Source: Bacteroidales bacterium
GTDB lineage: Bacteria > Bacteroidota > Bacteroidia > Bacteroidales > UBA932
Assembly: GCA_017630215.1 (NCBI GenBank)
Contig: JAGBVR010000002.1
Location: 89,615-153,614, forward strand
Reading direction: 5' to 3'
DNA: 64,000 nt
Part shown: piece by piece, positions 8,578-16,555 of the stretch
Position numbering within the stretch: position 1 is the stretch's first letter
Layout: every line of letters starts with the position of its first letter
The notes under the pieces: model-generated
The model's database searches: none
What the model was told of the DNA's origin: nothing
What the model saw: the letters and a program-made list of their open reading frames with translations, nothing else
Position numbers and translations under genes: made by a program

Positions 8578-9403
8578 GGAAATTGTAGTTTATCAGCCAG
8601 ATGAGATAACAAGGCTGGAAGTAAGGGTCGAAGGAGAAACTGTGTGGCTGACGCAAGAACAGATTGCGGCTTTATTCGGAGTTAAACGTCCTGCAATCAC
8701 AAAACATATCCGTAATATTTATGCGATACAGGAATTGGAGGAACATTCAGTATGTTCCATTTTGGAACGAACTGCGAGTGATGGCAAATCATATATGACT
8801 CAATTTTATAATCTCGATATGATACTTTCAGTAGGATATCGGGTAAACAGTAGAAATGCAGTTATATTCCGAAGATGGGCAAATTCTGTCTTGAAAGAAT
8901 ATCTCCTGAAAGGCTATGCCCTAAATAATAGATTTGTCAATTTAGAAGATCAACTGAAAGAACACAAAAAGATTTTAGACGAGCACAGCAGACAGATTGA
9001 CTTTTTCGTCCACACTTCACTGCCTCCAATAGAAGGAATCTTTTATGACGGACAGATATTCGATGCATATGTCTTTGTGACAGGTCTGATCAAGTCTGCC
9101 CAAAAGCGACTGATATTGATTGATAACTATGTAGACGAAAGTGTATTACTGATGCTCTCCAAGCGTGAAGCAGGCGTATCTGCTGAAATCCGCACAGGGC
9201 GTTTATCTCAACCGCTTCAGCTTGATCTGCAAAGACATAATAGTCAATACGAACCCATCTCGATCATTCAAACTCAAAACATCCACGACCGCTTTCTTAT
9301 TGTAGACGATGATGTATACCACATCGGAGCCTCACTGAAAGACCTTGGCAAAAAACTCTTTGCTTTCTCGAAGATGACGATCACCCCGGAGTTACTGATA
9401 TAG
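8558..9403 (+). CDS. rhuM: RhuM/Fic-associated virulence-type protein
   Basis: The 281-residue protein belongs to the RhuM family (PF13310), cytosolic proteins common on mobile islands; their biochemical function is not established. Landmarks are TVWLTQEQIAALFGVKRPAITKHI (a helix-turn-helix-like block, residues about 28-52), the central RRWANSVLKEYLLKGYALN, and the C-terminal region with HDRFLIVDDDVYHIGASLKDLGKKLFAFSKM, which resembles a phospholipase-D-like half site. Start chosen: ATG at 8558 (or 8564), not the upstream TTG. The gene is AT-richer than its neighbours and sits in a duplicated repeat module, pointing to horizontal transfer. A broken paralog is at 30101. Confidence 0.85.
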   Translation: MTMAANGEIVVYQPDEITRLEVRVEGETVWLTQEQIAALFGVKRPAITKHIRNIYAIQELEEHSVCSILERTASDGKSYMTQFYNLDMILSVGYRVNSRNAVIFRRWANSVLKEYLLKGYALNNRFVNLEDQLKEHKKILDEHSRQIDFFVHTSLPPIEGIFYDGQIFDAYVFVTGLIKSAQKRLILIDNYVDESVLLMLSKREAGVSAEIRTGRLSQPLQLDLQRHNSQYEPISIIQTQNIHDRFLIVDDDVYHIGASLKDLGKKLFAFSKMTITPELLI

Positions 9404-9524
9404 GGCTCTCGCATGGCGGATTGCACATCGACTTTTACAGCAAAGCGACACTCGGTCACCAATACAAAGCAGGCAGAACAGCCCTTGGGATGGGTAGCTC
9501 TGCCTGGATAGACTATTAAATTAT
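9404..9524 (+). other. unassigned stretch after rhuM with a shifted open frame
   Basis: Directly after the rhuM stop, ggctctcgcatggcggattg matches the right arm of the hairpin at 29742-29761 with one change. In the frame shifted from rhuM the region is open and reads TDIGLSHGGLHIDFYSKATL and onward to WIDY before taa at 9519. It may be a frameshifted end of rhuM or a remnant of another gene; neither can be shown from sequence alone. Confidence 0.35.
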
Positions 9525-9552
9525 GTCATTCCGAGCTTGACGAGGAATCTCC
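9525..9552 (+). repeat. TCATTCCGAG repeat, single full-length unit
   Basis: gtcattccgagcttgacg then aggaatctcc: a complete unit with ATTCC/GGAAT pairing arms, located between rhuM and the convergent FISUMP gene. Confidence 0.85.
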
Positions 9553-9569
9553 TGACAATTAAGGAATTC

Positions 9570-9594
9570 CAAGTCCCGCTATCGCAAGGACTTG
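9570..9594 (-). terminator. hairpin directly after the FISUMP gene stop
   Basis: CAAGTCC (9570-9576) pairs with GGACTTG (9588-9594) around an 11-base loop, starting at the base next to the stop codon of the minus-strand gene. The segment 9577-9597 (21 bp including the stop codon) recurs exactly at 30794-30814. It may be a terminator, or the hairpin that follows retroelement-diversified C-termini. Confidence 0.5.
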
Positions 9595-11475
9595 TTATTC
9601 CTGGACGCAACGGACAGAGTACCCGTACGCGCGGTAGTAGTGGTAGTTATGGAGGTAGACACCGCGGCTGGTGAAGTCAAGGTAGTAGGCGTAGTAGCTG
9701 TTCGGTCTCGAGGACCAATAGTATCCACTAGCACATCGATCGTAGGTAACAGCATTGTTGCTACGGGCTCCAGCAGCAGGGAAAAACACCTGAGGAACGG
9801 CTTCTGTATATGTATTTGCACCACTGAACCAACGACCTGATTGATTGTTTGAATCGGTTGTCCAAACAGAGTAATTATTATTCAGCTCATCAAGTTCTGC
9901 ATAAGTTGGCACACGCCAGCCTTCCGGACAAGGATCGTATTCTGTCTTTTTCGGATTAGACTCTGAACCGGAATTCCACAACTTGCTATCTTGCGGATAT
10001 AACCAATCATTATTATATTCCGATGTACTTGTGAAGAATACATTGGACTTGTTCTTATGCTGGCCTGTTATTGCTGAAACACCGCCCTCCTCAATGGTTG
10101 GCACTGAAGAATCTGCATAGGTTCCTTTTGTGTCATCTACAAGGCCATTATCATTATATAGACGTCCACTATAACCCTGTCCATACTTCCTACCCCACTG
10201 GTAAAGTTTACCATACTTGAAGTCTGTCGCATGATAGCCACAGTTTACAGGTGCCCAAATAGCCATACCTATTGCTGTTCCTTTGCCGTGATTCACACCA
10301 TATTCATCGATATAATCTGCTGTAGCCACTACGCTAGAAGAAACGGTAACTGTACATTTGGCAACCTTACCACCAGCTGAAGCTGAAATATTTGCAGTTC
10401 CTGCTGAGATACCGGTAACAAGACCTGACTGGTCAACGGTTGCAACTGACGGCATATCTGAACTCCATACTACAGTCTTATCCGTAGCATCCTTAGGCTT
10501 TACCGTAGCTGTAAGCTGGTATGTATCTCCATCATATAATTTCAAAGAAGTCGAGCTGAGGGAGACTGTTGCGACTGGAACAATCAGCTCATCATCTCCC
10601 GGCTCCTCTTCAGACGGATTATTACCCAGCTTGAATGCCGGCATGTTAAGTATCGACGATCTGAGAACTGTATTGGCCTTATCTGTCTCGACTGTATATG
10701 TCTTGCTTTCTGTGTCGGTAACTGTTACAGTGAATCCCTTGCTGAAAAGCACCGGAGGGAGGGCGATGATGAACTCTGTTGCTGTGCTTTCATTGAGCTG
10801 CACGCCGCTGCCGCAATTAAGAGTTATAGTTTTTGAAGCACCTGAGGCCATTGTGATGGCAGGCTTGGTCTCGTCTGTGTAAGCAATCACTATAGCAGCA
10901 CCAGACAGTTTTTCATTGTTCTTGCCCTCAAGCTTGATTGACTTTACATTCTGAGTTCCTTTGAGCTGGAGCTTCATGCCGCCGAGGATATTCTTGAAGG
11001 TGAGGGTATTATCTTCACTGACGGCCACCATTGCCATTGAACCGTTACCGAAGCTTTCTGAGGCATAGGTCTGCTCGGATGGGAGAACTATGTTCAGTGC
11101 GTAATTATTGTTTGATTTCTCGGCCTCTGCTGTTACGGAATATGGATAATATACGACGTTATGATTCCAATCGGTGCCACCATAAAGGTCATCGGAATTT
11201 CCTGTTGCCTGCTTTACAAAACGTGCGGATGTCTTGCCGACGCTTTCTTCTGAGACCTGATATTTCAGCCCAAGTGACGATTTCATAAACGCAACGACTT
11301 GGTCGCCTTCTGACCAACGGATGTTGTTATGGGCGTCCATGTAGGTCTTGGTGGAGGTTTCCTGTTCGATCTGAGCGATGATGATATCCGATTCCTGTGA
11401 TACTACAGGGGATTCTACTTTGTTGCAGGCGGCGATAAGGGTAAGAGCCGCGATATAGATGAATGACTTTTTCAT
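9595..11475 (-). CDS. fimbrillin-like lipoprotein with BIG2 and FISUMP domains
   Basis: The 626-residue protein has a lipoprotein signal LIAAC (Cys17). Residues about 20-290 are the fimbrillin-like module shared with the proteins at 33099 and 35644 (common blocks VVYYPYS, SFGNGSMAMVAV, LTFKNILGGMKLQLKGT, EFIIALPPVLFSKGFTVTV). Residues about 300-385 are a BIG2 Ig-like domain (ATVKPKDATDKTVVWSS, GTANISASAGGKVAKCTVTV). Residues about 390-626 are FISUMP/C-type-lectin-like: DPCPEGWRVPTYAELDEL, then GYYWSS and a Tyr-rich tail ending YSVRCVQE. It is probably a surface adhesin. The tail has the codon pattern of a retroelement variable region (see findings). Confidence 0.85.
   Translation of the reverse strand: MKKSFIYIAALTLIAACNKVESPVVSQESDIIIAQIEQETSTKTYMDAHNNIRWSEGDQVVAFMKSSLGLKYQVSEESVGKTSARFVKQATGNSDDLYGGTDWNHNVVYYPYSVTAEAEKSNNNYALNIVLPSEQTYASESFGNGSMAMVAVSEDNTLTFKNILGGMKLQLKGTQNVKSIKLEGKNNEKLSGAAIVIAYTDETKPAITMASGASKTITLNCGSGVQLNESTATEFIIALPPVLFSKGFTVTVTDTESKTYTVETDKANTVLRSSILNMPAFKLGNNPSEEEPGDDELIVPVATVSLSSTSLKLYDGDTYQLTATVKPKDATDKTVVWSSDMPSVATVDQSGLVTGISAGTANISASAGGKVAKCTVTVSSSVVATADYIDEYGVNHGKGTAIGMAIWAPVNCGYHATDFKYGKLYQWGRKYGQGYSGRLYNDNGLVDDTKGTYADSSVPTIEEGGVSAITGQHKNKSNVFFTSTSEYNNDWLYPQDSKLWNSGSESNPKKTEYDPCPEGWRVPTYAELDELNNNYSVWTTDSNNQSGRWFSGANTYTEAVPQVFFPAAGARSNNAVTYDRCASGYYWSSRPNSYYAYYLDFTSRGVYLHNYHYYRAYGYSVRCVQE
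9598..9714 (-). other. candidate variable region at the FISUMP C-terminus
   Basis: After GYYWSS almost every codon ends in C or T, and TAC dominates, mixed with AAC, CAC, CAT, ACC, AGC, CGC and GGT. This is what adenine mutagenesis of AAC/AAT codons in a template repeat would produce. No reverse transcriptase or template repeat is in the window, so this is a candidate only. Confidence 0.4.
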
Positions 11476-11492
11476 GATGGTTACTGATTAAA

Positions 11493-11578
11493 AGATTCTC
11501 ACGTCGCTACGCTCCTCAGAATGACAAAAAGGGAAAACTCCTCAGGATGGCAGAGAGGGAGGCTCCTCAGAATGACAG
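11493..11578 (-). repeat. TCATTCCGAG repeat, three units in reverse orientation
   Basis: On the minus strand there are three units (ctgtcattctgaggagcc, ctgccatcctgaggag, tgtcattctgaggagcgtag), the last with the long tail ending agaatct just upstream of the FISUMP lipoprotein start. The arrangement mirrors 3574-3660. Confidence 0.85.
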
Positions 11579-11619
11579 AGAGACAACGATTTAGCAATGA
11601 GAAATGGATTTACCGATAA

Positions 11620-11736
11620 TTACCAGATGCCTTCGTTTTCTTCAAGGGTTTCTGTTCCCGAACTTGCACAAAGGACTCCTTCCGAATAAAGTTCCAGCAC
11701 CTGGACGGCTGGAGATAGATACTGTTTTTCTTCCAT
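11620..11736 (-). CDS. 38-residue orphan peptide of the GVLCAS type
   Basis: A short gene reads MEEKQYLSPAVQVLELYSEG followed by VLCASSGTETLEENEGIW and a stop. Small Bacteroidales proteins with a pattern of this kind (a hydrophobic-acidic N-terminal half, then GVLCASS, then an acidic tail ending in Trp) are common beside surface-lipoprotein genes; I know no function. It has no signal peptide, and one Cys. The frame was checked codon by codon. It lies upstream of the FISUMP gene in the same orientation, separated by the repeat at 11493-11578. The likeness to a recurring family supports it being real. Confidence 0.6.
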   Translation of the reverse strand: MEEKQYLSPAVQVLELYSEGVLCASSGTETLEENEGIW

Positions 11737-12005
11737 AGGATTTACTCCCCTCCCCACTTGGGAAAGATATTAAATTAAAGTGCCGAGTGGGGTGACTGAA
11801 CAGCTTCTGCTGCCAGCCAGCGGCACATAAAACTAAATTTTTGCAAAAGTACGAGGTTTTATTCAGATAAACACTGATTTTAGGAATTTCTTAAACATAG
11901 GCAGAAGTATCACTGCCGATATACACACTCACAAACCTTCGGGAATATTTGCAACCAAATCTACTACACGTACTGCACTTTCATAAATTCAAGAATCTTC
12001 CGCCC

Positions 12006-12215
12006 CAACCTCTGAACACAGAGCACAAAATCACGTTCTTGGGTGCTCTTTTCCAAACTCATAGGTCTAGAGCCTAAAACCTTCGAACACACAGACCAGC
12101 GAATCATTTCCGGTAATACATTTTCCTGTGTTCCAAGGTATCTCATGCACGACCTTCGAACACAGAGAACCATAACATAGAGAGCAAAAATAGGGTCTGT
12201 GTGTTCGAAGGTTTC
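12006..12215. repeat. AACCTTsGAACAC hairpin array, copy 1
   Basis: There are three successive inverted pairs: AACCTCTGAACACAGAGCAC with the ggtgctctttt region; AACCTTCGAACACACAG (12078) with CCTGTGTTCCAAGGT (12125); and GACCTTCGAACACAGAG (12151) with TCTGTGTGTTCGAAGGTTT (12196). The same motif forms arrays at 44575-44710 and 46073-46212. No gene is seen from 11737 to 12741. Confidence 0.85.
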
Positions 12216-12274
12216 AGTAACGCCGTGCTGTAAGACGGTAAGAATTTAGGAATAGCGAATGAATACCTTTATTA

Positions 12275-12382
12275 ACCGCTCGGGCCTGAAATAGCCAAAA
12301 CTCGACCGAGCGGTATCATAATTCCATCAAGCATTTTTGGCAACCGCTCGGGCGAGTTTGAGGCAAAAGTCGACCGAGCGAT
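12275..12382. repeat. paired CCGCTCGGGC hairpins, copy 1
   Basis: There are two 40-bp units, 12275-12314 and 12343-12382, each beginning ACCGCTCGGGC and ending in the complementary CCGAGCGGT or CCGAGCGAT, with aaaactcg or gagttt motifs in the loop. The spacer reads atcataat...ggca. The same pair and spacer occur at 44420-44532. Confidence 0.88.
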
Positions 12383-12415
12383 ATACAACCAAAAATGGAT
12401 ATTCGTGTGACGAGG

Positions 12416-12606
12416 CACCGTGGCCGGCAAATACGCCCGCCGGCCACTTCATCAATAATGTGCAAGCTCAGCCTGATGAAGGCTTGCATACTATTGATGG
12501 TGCCAGCAGAAAGAAGCCTATAAACAACGCACAAAGCAGGCTCCGCAGCTAAGTCCAAGGGCTGCAGTGCCTGCTTTGAGCTGCCGAATCCCATACACTT
12601 CGGCAG
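12416..12606. repeat. composite hairpin module (A-B-C-D), copy 1
   Basis: Hairpin A: GTGGCCGGC (12420) with GCCGGCCAC (12439). Hairpin B: CATCAATA (12450) with TATTGATG (12492), enclosing TGCAAGC/GCTTGCA and the loop CTCAGCCTGA. Hairpin C: CAAAGCAGGC with GCCTGCTTTG. Hairpin D: GCTGCCGAA with TTCGGCAGC. A and B recur at 29683-29761 with changed arms but kept pairing; D recurs at 8309. Confidence 0.85.
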
Positions 12607-12659
12607 CGGTGCCGCTCTTTAGGTGTCGCACAGCACACTACTACCCAACAACTTACGTA

Positions 12660-12691
12660 AAATGCCTGCCACACAAACACAGCAGGCATTT
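12660..12691. terminator. bidirectional terminator, repeat family member
   Basis: AAATGCCTGC (12660-12669) pairs with GCAGGCATTT (12682-12691). The hairpin and about 45 bp on its right side resemble 60774-60855. It lies about 50 bp beyond the clpB stop and probably ends the clpB transcript. Confidence 0.75.
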
Positions 12692-12741
12692 CATGTAAAC
12701 CATTAATAATCAAGAAGCTGAACGCCACCTATCAGAATCCT

Positions 12742-14916
12742 TTACTTATCATTCACAACAATCTGCCCGTCACGGACGTCGATCAGGATGGTGGAGTCGC
12801 GGTGGACGTGACCGTCGAGGATGGACTTTGCGAGGATATTGATCAGCTCCTTCTGCATGAGTCGTTTGATCGGACGCGCTCCGTATGCCGGCTCGTAACC
12901 CTTGGTGGTCATATATTCTTCGAAACCGGATGTGAACTCGATGGAAACTCCATTTTCCGAGAGTTTCTCCTGAAGATCCCGCATCTGCATCCTGAGGATG
13001 TCACGTATATCGGTCTGTGAGAGAGGCTCAAACATTATGACCTCGTCGATTCTGTTCAGGAATTCCGGACGGACCGTACGCTTGAGCACTTCAAGGACTT
13101 CATTGCGACAGTCTGAGAGCATCTTCATACGAAGAGATTCGCTCGACTCGCTGCGCTCGCTCGGAATGACATCAGCAGGAGGTAATTTCTCCATAAATGT
13201 CTGGATGATGTCCGCTCCGACATTGGAAGTCATTATAAGTATTGTATTCTTGAAATCCACCGTACGGCCTTTGTTGTCGGTCAGACGGCCATCGTCCAGC
13301 ACCTGAAGGAGAGTATTGAACACATCAGGATGCGCCTTCTCGATCTCGTCCAGAAGCACCACTGAGTAAGGCTTGCGACGCACCGCCTCGGTCAATTGTC
13401 CTCCTTCATCGTATCCGACATATCCCGGAGGCGCTCCTACAAGTCGGCTGACAGAATGACGCTCCTGATACTCGCTCATGTCGATGCGGGTCATCATATT
13501 CTCATCATTGAAAAGGAACTCGGCGAGTGCCTTGGCCAGCTCGGTCTTTCCCACGCCGGTCGTACCCATGAAAAGGAACGATCCGATAGGGCGTTTTTCA
13601 TTCTGAAGACCGGCACGCGAACGACGGACGGCATCAGCTACAGCTTCGATCGCGGTATTCTGTCCCACTACCCTCTTATGGAGTTCCGCTTCCATACGAA
13701 GAAGCTTCTCCCTTTCACTCTCCAGCATCCTGCGCACCGGAATACCGGTCCATTTGGCCACGACTTCCGCGATATCCTCAGGAGTCACGGCCTCGGTGAT
13801 GATCGGGTCCTGAATCGCAGCCTGACGTGCTGTAAGTTCATCTATACGTGCCTGGGCCTCGGCCATCCTGGCATAACGGATTTCAGCCACCTTGCCATAG
13901 TCACCGGCCCTTTCCGCATTGTGTGCCTGTAGCTTATAATCCTCCATCTTCTGACGCTGGCTCTGAAGTTCGGAAAGAATCTTCTTTTCCTCGTCCCAAC
14001 GCTTGCGCAGTTCATCTCTCTCGGCATTCAATGTATTAAGTTCCTCCTTGATCTTGTCCATCTTGAGAGACACTCCCTCACGCTTGATGGCCTCACGCTC
14101 GATCTCCAGCTGGCGGATGCGGCTGTCAAGTTCGGCAATAGGCTCCGGCACGGAATTCATCTCAAGACGAAGCTTCGACGCTGCCTCATCCACAAGGTCA
14201 ATTGCCTTGTCAGGGAGAAAGCGGTTAGTGATATATCTATGAGACAATTCGACTGCCGCTATCAAGGCATCATCCTCGATCCGCACCTTATGATGATTCT
14301 CATATCTTTCTTTAAGGCCTCGCATGATGGAAATGGAAGCCGCCGGGGATGGTTCATCGACCATTACCATCTGGAAACGCCTCTCAAGGGCCTTGTCAGC
14401 CTCAAAATACTTCTGATATTCGTCCAAGGTAGTAGAGCCTATGGTACGGAGTTCACCTCGTGCAAGAGCCGGCTTCAAGATATTCGAGGCATCCATCGCT
14501 CCTGACGTCCTTCCCGCTCCCACCAAAGTATGAATTTCATCAATGAAGAGGATGACTTCTCCCTCACTGTCCACAACTTCTTTCACGACTCCCTTGAGTC
14601 TTTCCTCGAATTCACCCTGATACTTGGCTCCAGCGATAAGGGCACCCAGATCGAGGGAATATATCTTTCTGCTCTTGAGATTCTCCGGCACGTCACCGTC
14701 TACTATCTTCTGCGCGATACCCTCTGAGATAGCCGTCTTTCCGACACCCGGTTCTCCGACCAGTATAGGATTGTTCTTTGTCCTTCTGCTGAGAATCTGA
14801 AGAACCCTTCTGATCTCCTCATCTCTGCCGATTACGGGATCGAGCTTGCCCTGAGCCGCCTTTTCATTAAGATTGACGGCAAATCTGCTCAGATTTTCAA
14901 ATTTGTTTTCTGCCAT
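12742..14916 (-). CDS. clpB: ClpB-type disaggregase lacking the N-domain
   Basis: The 724-residue AAA+ unfoldase should resolubilise aggregates with DnaK in the cytosol. First AAA domain: Walker A GEPGVGKT (54-61) and Walker [12 protein letters not shown] (121-131). A coiled middle domain spans about 255-375. Second AAA domain: Walker A GTTGVGKT (451-458) and [11 protein letters not shown] (519-529). The C-terminal domain ends with [13 protein letters not shown]. The usual N-terminal Clp repeat domain of about 150 residues is absent: the protein begins right before [15 protein letters not shown] and no homologous sequence lies upstream. Residues about 579-598 are an insertion derived from a dispersed repeat. 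Function is sure, the absence of the N-domain is seen directly. Confidence 0.93.
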   Translation of the reverse strand: MAENKFENLSRFAVNLNEKAAQGKLDPVIGRDEEIRRVLQILSRRTKNNPILVGEPGVGKTAISEGIAQKIVDGDVPENLKSRKIYSLDLGALIAGAKYQGEFEERLKGVVKEVVDSEGEVILFIDEIHTLVGAGRTSGAMDASNILKPALARGELRTIGSTTLDEYQKYFEADKALERRFQMVMVDEPSPAASISIMRGLKERYENHHKVRIEDDALIAAVELSHRYITNRFLPDKAIDLVDEAASKLRLEMNSVPEPIAELDSRIRQLEIEREAIKREGVSLKMDKIKEELNTLNAERDELRKRWDEEKKILSELQSQRQKMEDYKLQAHNAERAGDYGKVAEIRYARMAEAQARIDELTARQAAIQDPIITEAVTPEDIAEVVAKWTGIPVRRMLESEREKLLRMEAELHKRVVGQNTAIEAVADAVRRSRAGLQNEKRPIGSFLFMGTTGVGKTELAKALAEFLFNDENMMTRIDMSEYQERHSVSRLVGAPPGYVGYDEGGQLTEAVRRKPYSVVLLDEIEKAHPDVFNTLLQVLDDGRLTDNKGRTVDFKNTILIMTSNVGADIIQTFMEKLPPADVIPSERSESSESLRMKMLSDCRNEVLEVLKRTVRPEFLNRIDEVIMFEPLSQTDIRDILRMQMRDLQEKLSENGVSIEFTSGFEEYMTTKGYEPAYGARPIKRLMQKELINILAKSILDGHVHRDSTILIDVRDGQIVVNDK
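13134..13170 (-). repeat. TCATTCCGAG repeat unit inside clpB
   Basis: On the coding strand, gtcattccgagcgagcgcag and its tail agtcgagcgaatct code for the segment [13 protein letters not shown] of ClpB. The unit is in frame and lies between MEKLPP and the helix [14 protein letters not shown], in the second AAA domain. Confidence 0.88.
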
Positions 14917-14972
14917 ATCATGTCCGTTTTAATGTTCAATACCAAATCTTCGTCACGGCAGAAAGCACAATA

Positions 14973-15000
14973 AGCCGTCTGCTCCGAAGAACAGACGGCT
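14973..15000 (-). terminator. terminator hairpin after secG
   Basis: AGCCGTCTG (14973-14981) pairs perfectly with CAGACGGCT (14992-15000). It lies between the secG stop and the clpB start, both on the minus strand, so it would end the lptE-secG transcript. The T-run on the minus strand is weak (ttattgtgctttc). Confidence 0.65.
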
Positions 15001-15065
15001 ATAGGTCAAAATGTATTCCAATCCTGTCTTTCTGACAATTTGTCAGTCAGACCGGCGACTCAAAA

Positions 15066-15410
15066 TTACTCAGCTACAGTCTCAGCCTCTACAGCCGGTG
15101 CCTCCTGAACAGCCTCTGGGAATACAGGAGCAGCTGCCTCAGTCTCGAGCTTGTCAGTGTAGTCAACATCAACAGTCTTGTTGCCAAGTGAGAATGTTGT
15201 TACAATTGAAAGCACGAAGATGAATACAACGAGTCCCCAAGTGATCTTCTCGAGGATGTCAGCTGTCTGGCGTACACCGAAAGTCTGGTTACCTGCAGTA
15301 AAGTTGCTAGCGAGTCCGCCTCCCTTACCGTTCTGGAGAAGGACGATGAGTGTAATGAGAACGCTTGCAATGAGAACAAGCACTGTCAAAACTGTAAAAA
15401 GTGCATTCAT
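15066..15410 (-). CDS. secG: preprotein translocase subunit SecG
   Basis: The 114-residue inner-membrane protein of the SecYEG channel has two predicted membrane helices (residues about 3-25 and 52-75) separated by LQNGKGGGLASNF, the conserved SecG loop. The acidic Ala/Glu-rich tail after residue 85 is longer than in E. coli but usual for Bacteroidetes. Start is 4 bp after the stop of the upstream gene. It is last in an operon with lptE. Confidence 0.93.
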   Translation of the reverse strand: MNALFTVLTVLVLIASVLITLIVLLQNGKGGGLASNFTAGNQTFGVRQTADILEKITWGLVVFIFVLSIVTTFSLGNKTVDVDYTDKLETEAAAPVFPEAVQEAPAVEAETVAE

Positions 15411-15414
15411 ATCG

Positions 15415-16023
15415 TTAATACTGATTTAATTCGTCAATTTTTTGAATAAGGGCTGCAAAGTAAGCATTTTTTTCTGGATATGCCAAAATTAGTTTAGAAT
15501 AAATGCTTTTTGCCTGCTCCGGATAGCCTTGTTCGAGATAAATACGAGCTAAAGTTTCTGTATAAAGGTCGAATTCGAGGTCATGAGCCTCTTCAGGAGT
15601 AGGCTTGCCCTGACGGGCCTTGGCCGCATAGCGTGAGAAGACATTGTCGTCAGATTTGCGGACCCGATCGTACTCATCCTGAGAAAAGTAATCACCGACT
15701 CCGGCATACACCTTTCTATTGCCGGTCTCTGCGGGCGTATTGTCTTCTTCTTTTTTCTCTACAATATAAGACTTCAGGAGACTCTCTACATCCGCATCTT
15801 CCCAATCCGAACGACGTGCTGCCCTCATCATATCGGAAAGCTTCCCCCTTGCACCTATATACATTGCCGCATCGGCATATTGGGCTTCTCCCCAGCCATC
15901 ACCTCCCATACGACTCATCCTCTCGCACAATTCCTTCCTGGCACCGCCGAACCACGGATAGAGGTTCACGACACCAGTCAGTTCGTCAAGAGTAAGTTTC
16001 TTTATGTCAATATATCCGCTCAT
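15415..16023 (-). CDS. uncharacterised TPR-like protein between lptE and secG
   Basis: The 202-residue cytosolic-looking protein has no signal peptide. The N-terminal part (KKLTLDELTGVVNLYPWFGGARKEL) resembles proteins found at this place in Bacteroidales lptE-secG operons. The C-terminal 60 residues (DLYTETLARIYLEQGYPEQAKSIYSKLILAYPEKNAYFAALI) form one tetratricopeptide hairpin with a following helix. It starts 1 bp after the lptE stop. It could be an envelope-assembly accessory factor by position; no function is known to me. Confidence 0.8.
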   Translation of the reverse strand: MSGYIDIKKLTLDELTGVVNLYPWFGGARKELCERMSRMGGDGWGEAQYADAAMYIGARGKLSDMMRAARRSDWEDADVESLLKSYIVEKKEEDNTPAETGNRKVYAGVGDYFSQDEYDRVRKSDDNVFSRYAAKARQGKPTPEEAHDLEFDLYTETLARIYLEQGYPEQAKSIYSKLILAYPEKNAYFAALIQKIDELNQY

Positions 16024-16024
16024 A

Positions 16025-16555
16025 CTACCAGTTAGCTACCGTTCCGTTGAATATATCCTCACAAAGCTGCTCTACGATATCCTCACAGAGAGTAGCCTCC
16101 ACCGCATCAAGAGACTGGGTGGCATCAAAATCCTGATATGCAGAGAAAGACTTGTTCGAAAGACTCTCGTCAGGGAATTTCCTGTTTATGAATTCTATCT
16201 TGACAGTCACAGTCAGACGGTTCTGAGCGGCCTGCTCATTAGCAGTAATCGCCGTAGCCTTTACATCATACCCGGTAACCGCTCCAATTATCTCAAGGTC
16301 ACCGTCAATATCTACCAATTCGAGTTTGGTGAGTTTTATGAATTTCTCCTGCATCTGTTCTGTAAGCATATTGCTCAAAGAAGGGTTCACCTTCGGAGCA
16401 AGATACTCGAAATAATTGACAGTCACTGTCTTTACCTCCGGGGCAATGGATGTTCCCGTAAAAGAGTATATGCCGCAGGACTGAAGCAATGGTATTGTCG
16501 CTGCCAACGCAAGCACCACACAGAGGCTTGCCCATATTGTTCTTTTCACTTTCAT
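16025..16555 (-). CDS. lptE: LPS assembly lipoprotein LptE
   Basis: The 176-residue LptE family protein (PF04390) would plug the LptD barrel during LPS export at the outer membrane. The lipobox is LLQSC (Cys27), followed by GIYSFTGTSIAPEVKTVTV, characteristic of the Bacteroidetes branch. The rest matches the family in length and includes two strands/helices with DLEIIGAVTGYDVKA and LTVTVKIEF. Its start overlaps the stop of the sigma-54 regulator by 4 bp, showing translational coupling. Confidence 0.88.
   Translation of the reverse strand: MKVKRTIWASLCVVLALAATIPLLQSCGIYSFTGTSIAPEVKTVTVNYFEYLAPKVNPSLSNMLTEQMQEKFIKLTKLELVDIDGDLEIIGAVTGYDVKATAITANEQAAQNRLTVTVKIEFINRKFPDESLSNKSFSAYQDFDATQSLDAVEATLCEDIVEQLCEDIFNGTVANW

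Noticed and set aside
12006-12382. CRISPR array
   Set aside because: The repeated motifs are inverted hairpin arms with irregular spacing, no constant repeat-spacer period and no cas genes.
12316-12594. Open frames of 70-90 codons across the repeat region upstream of clpB
   Set aside because: They cover hairpins that pair on the DNA level and do not resemble proteins.
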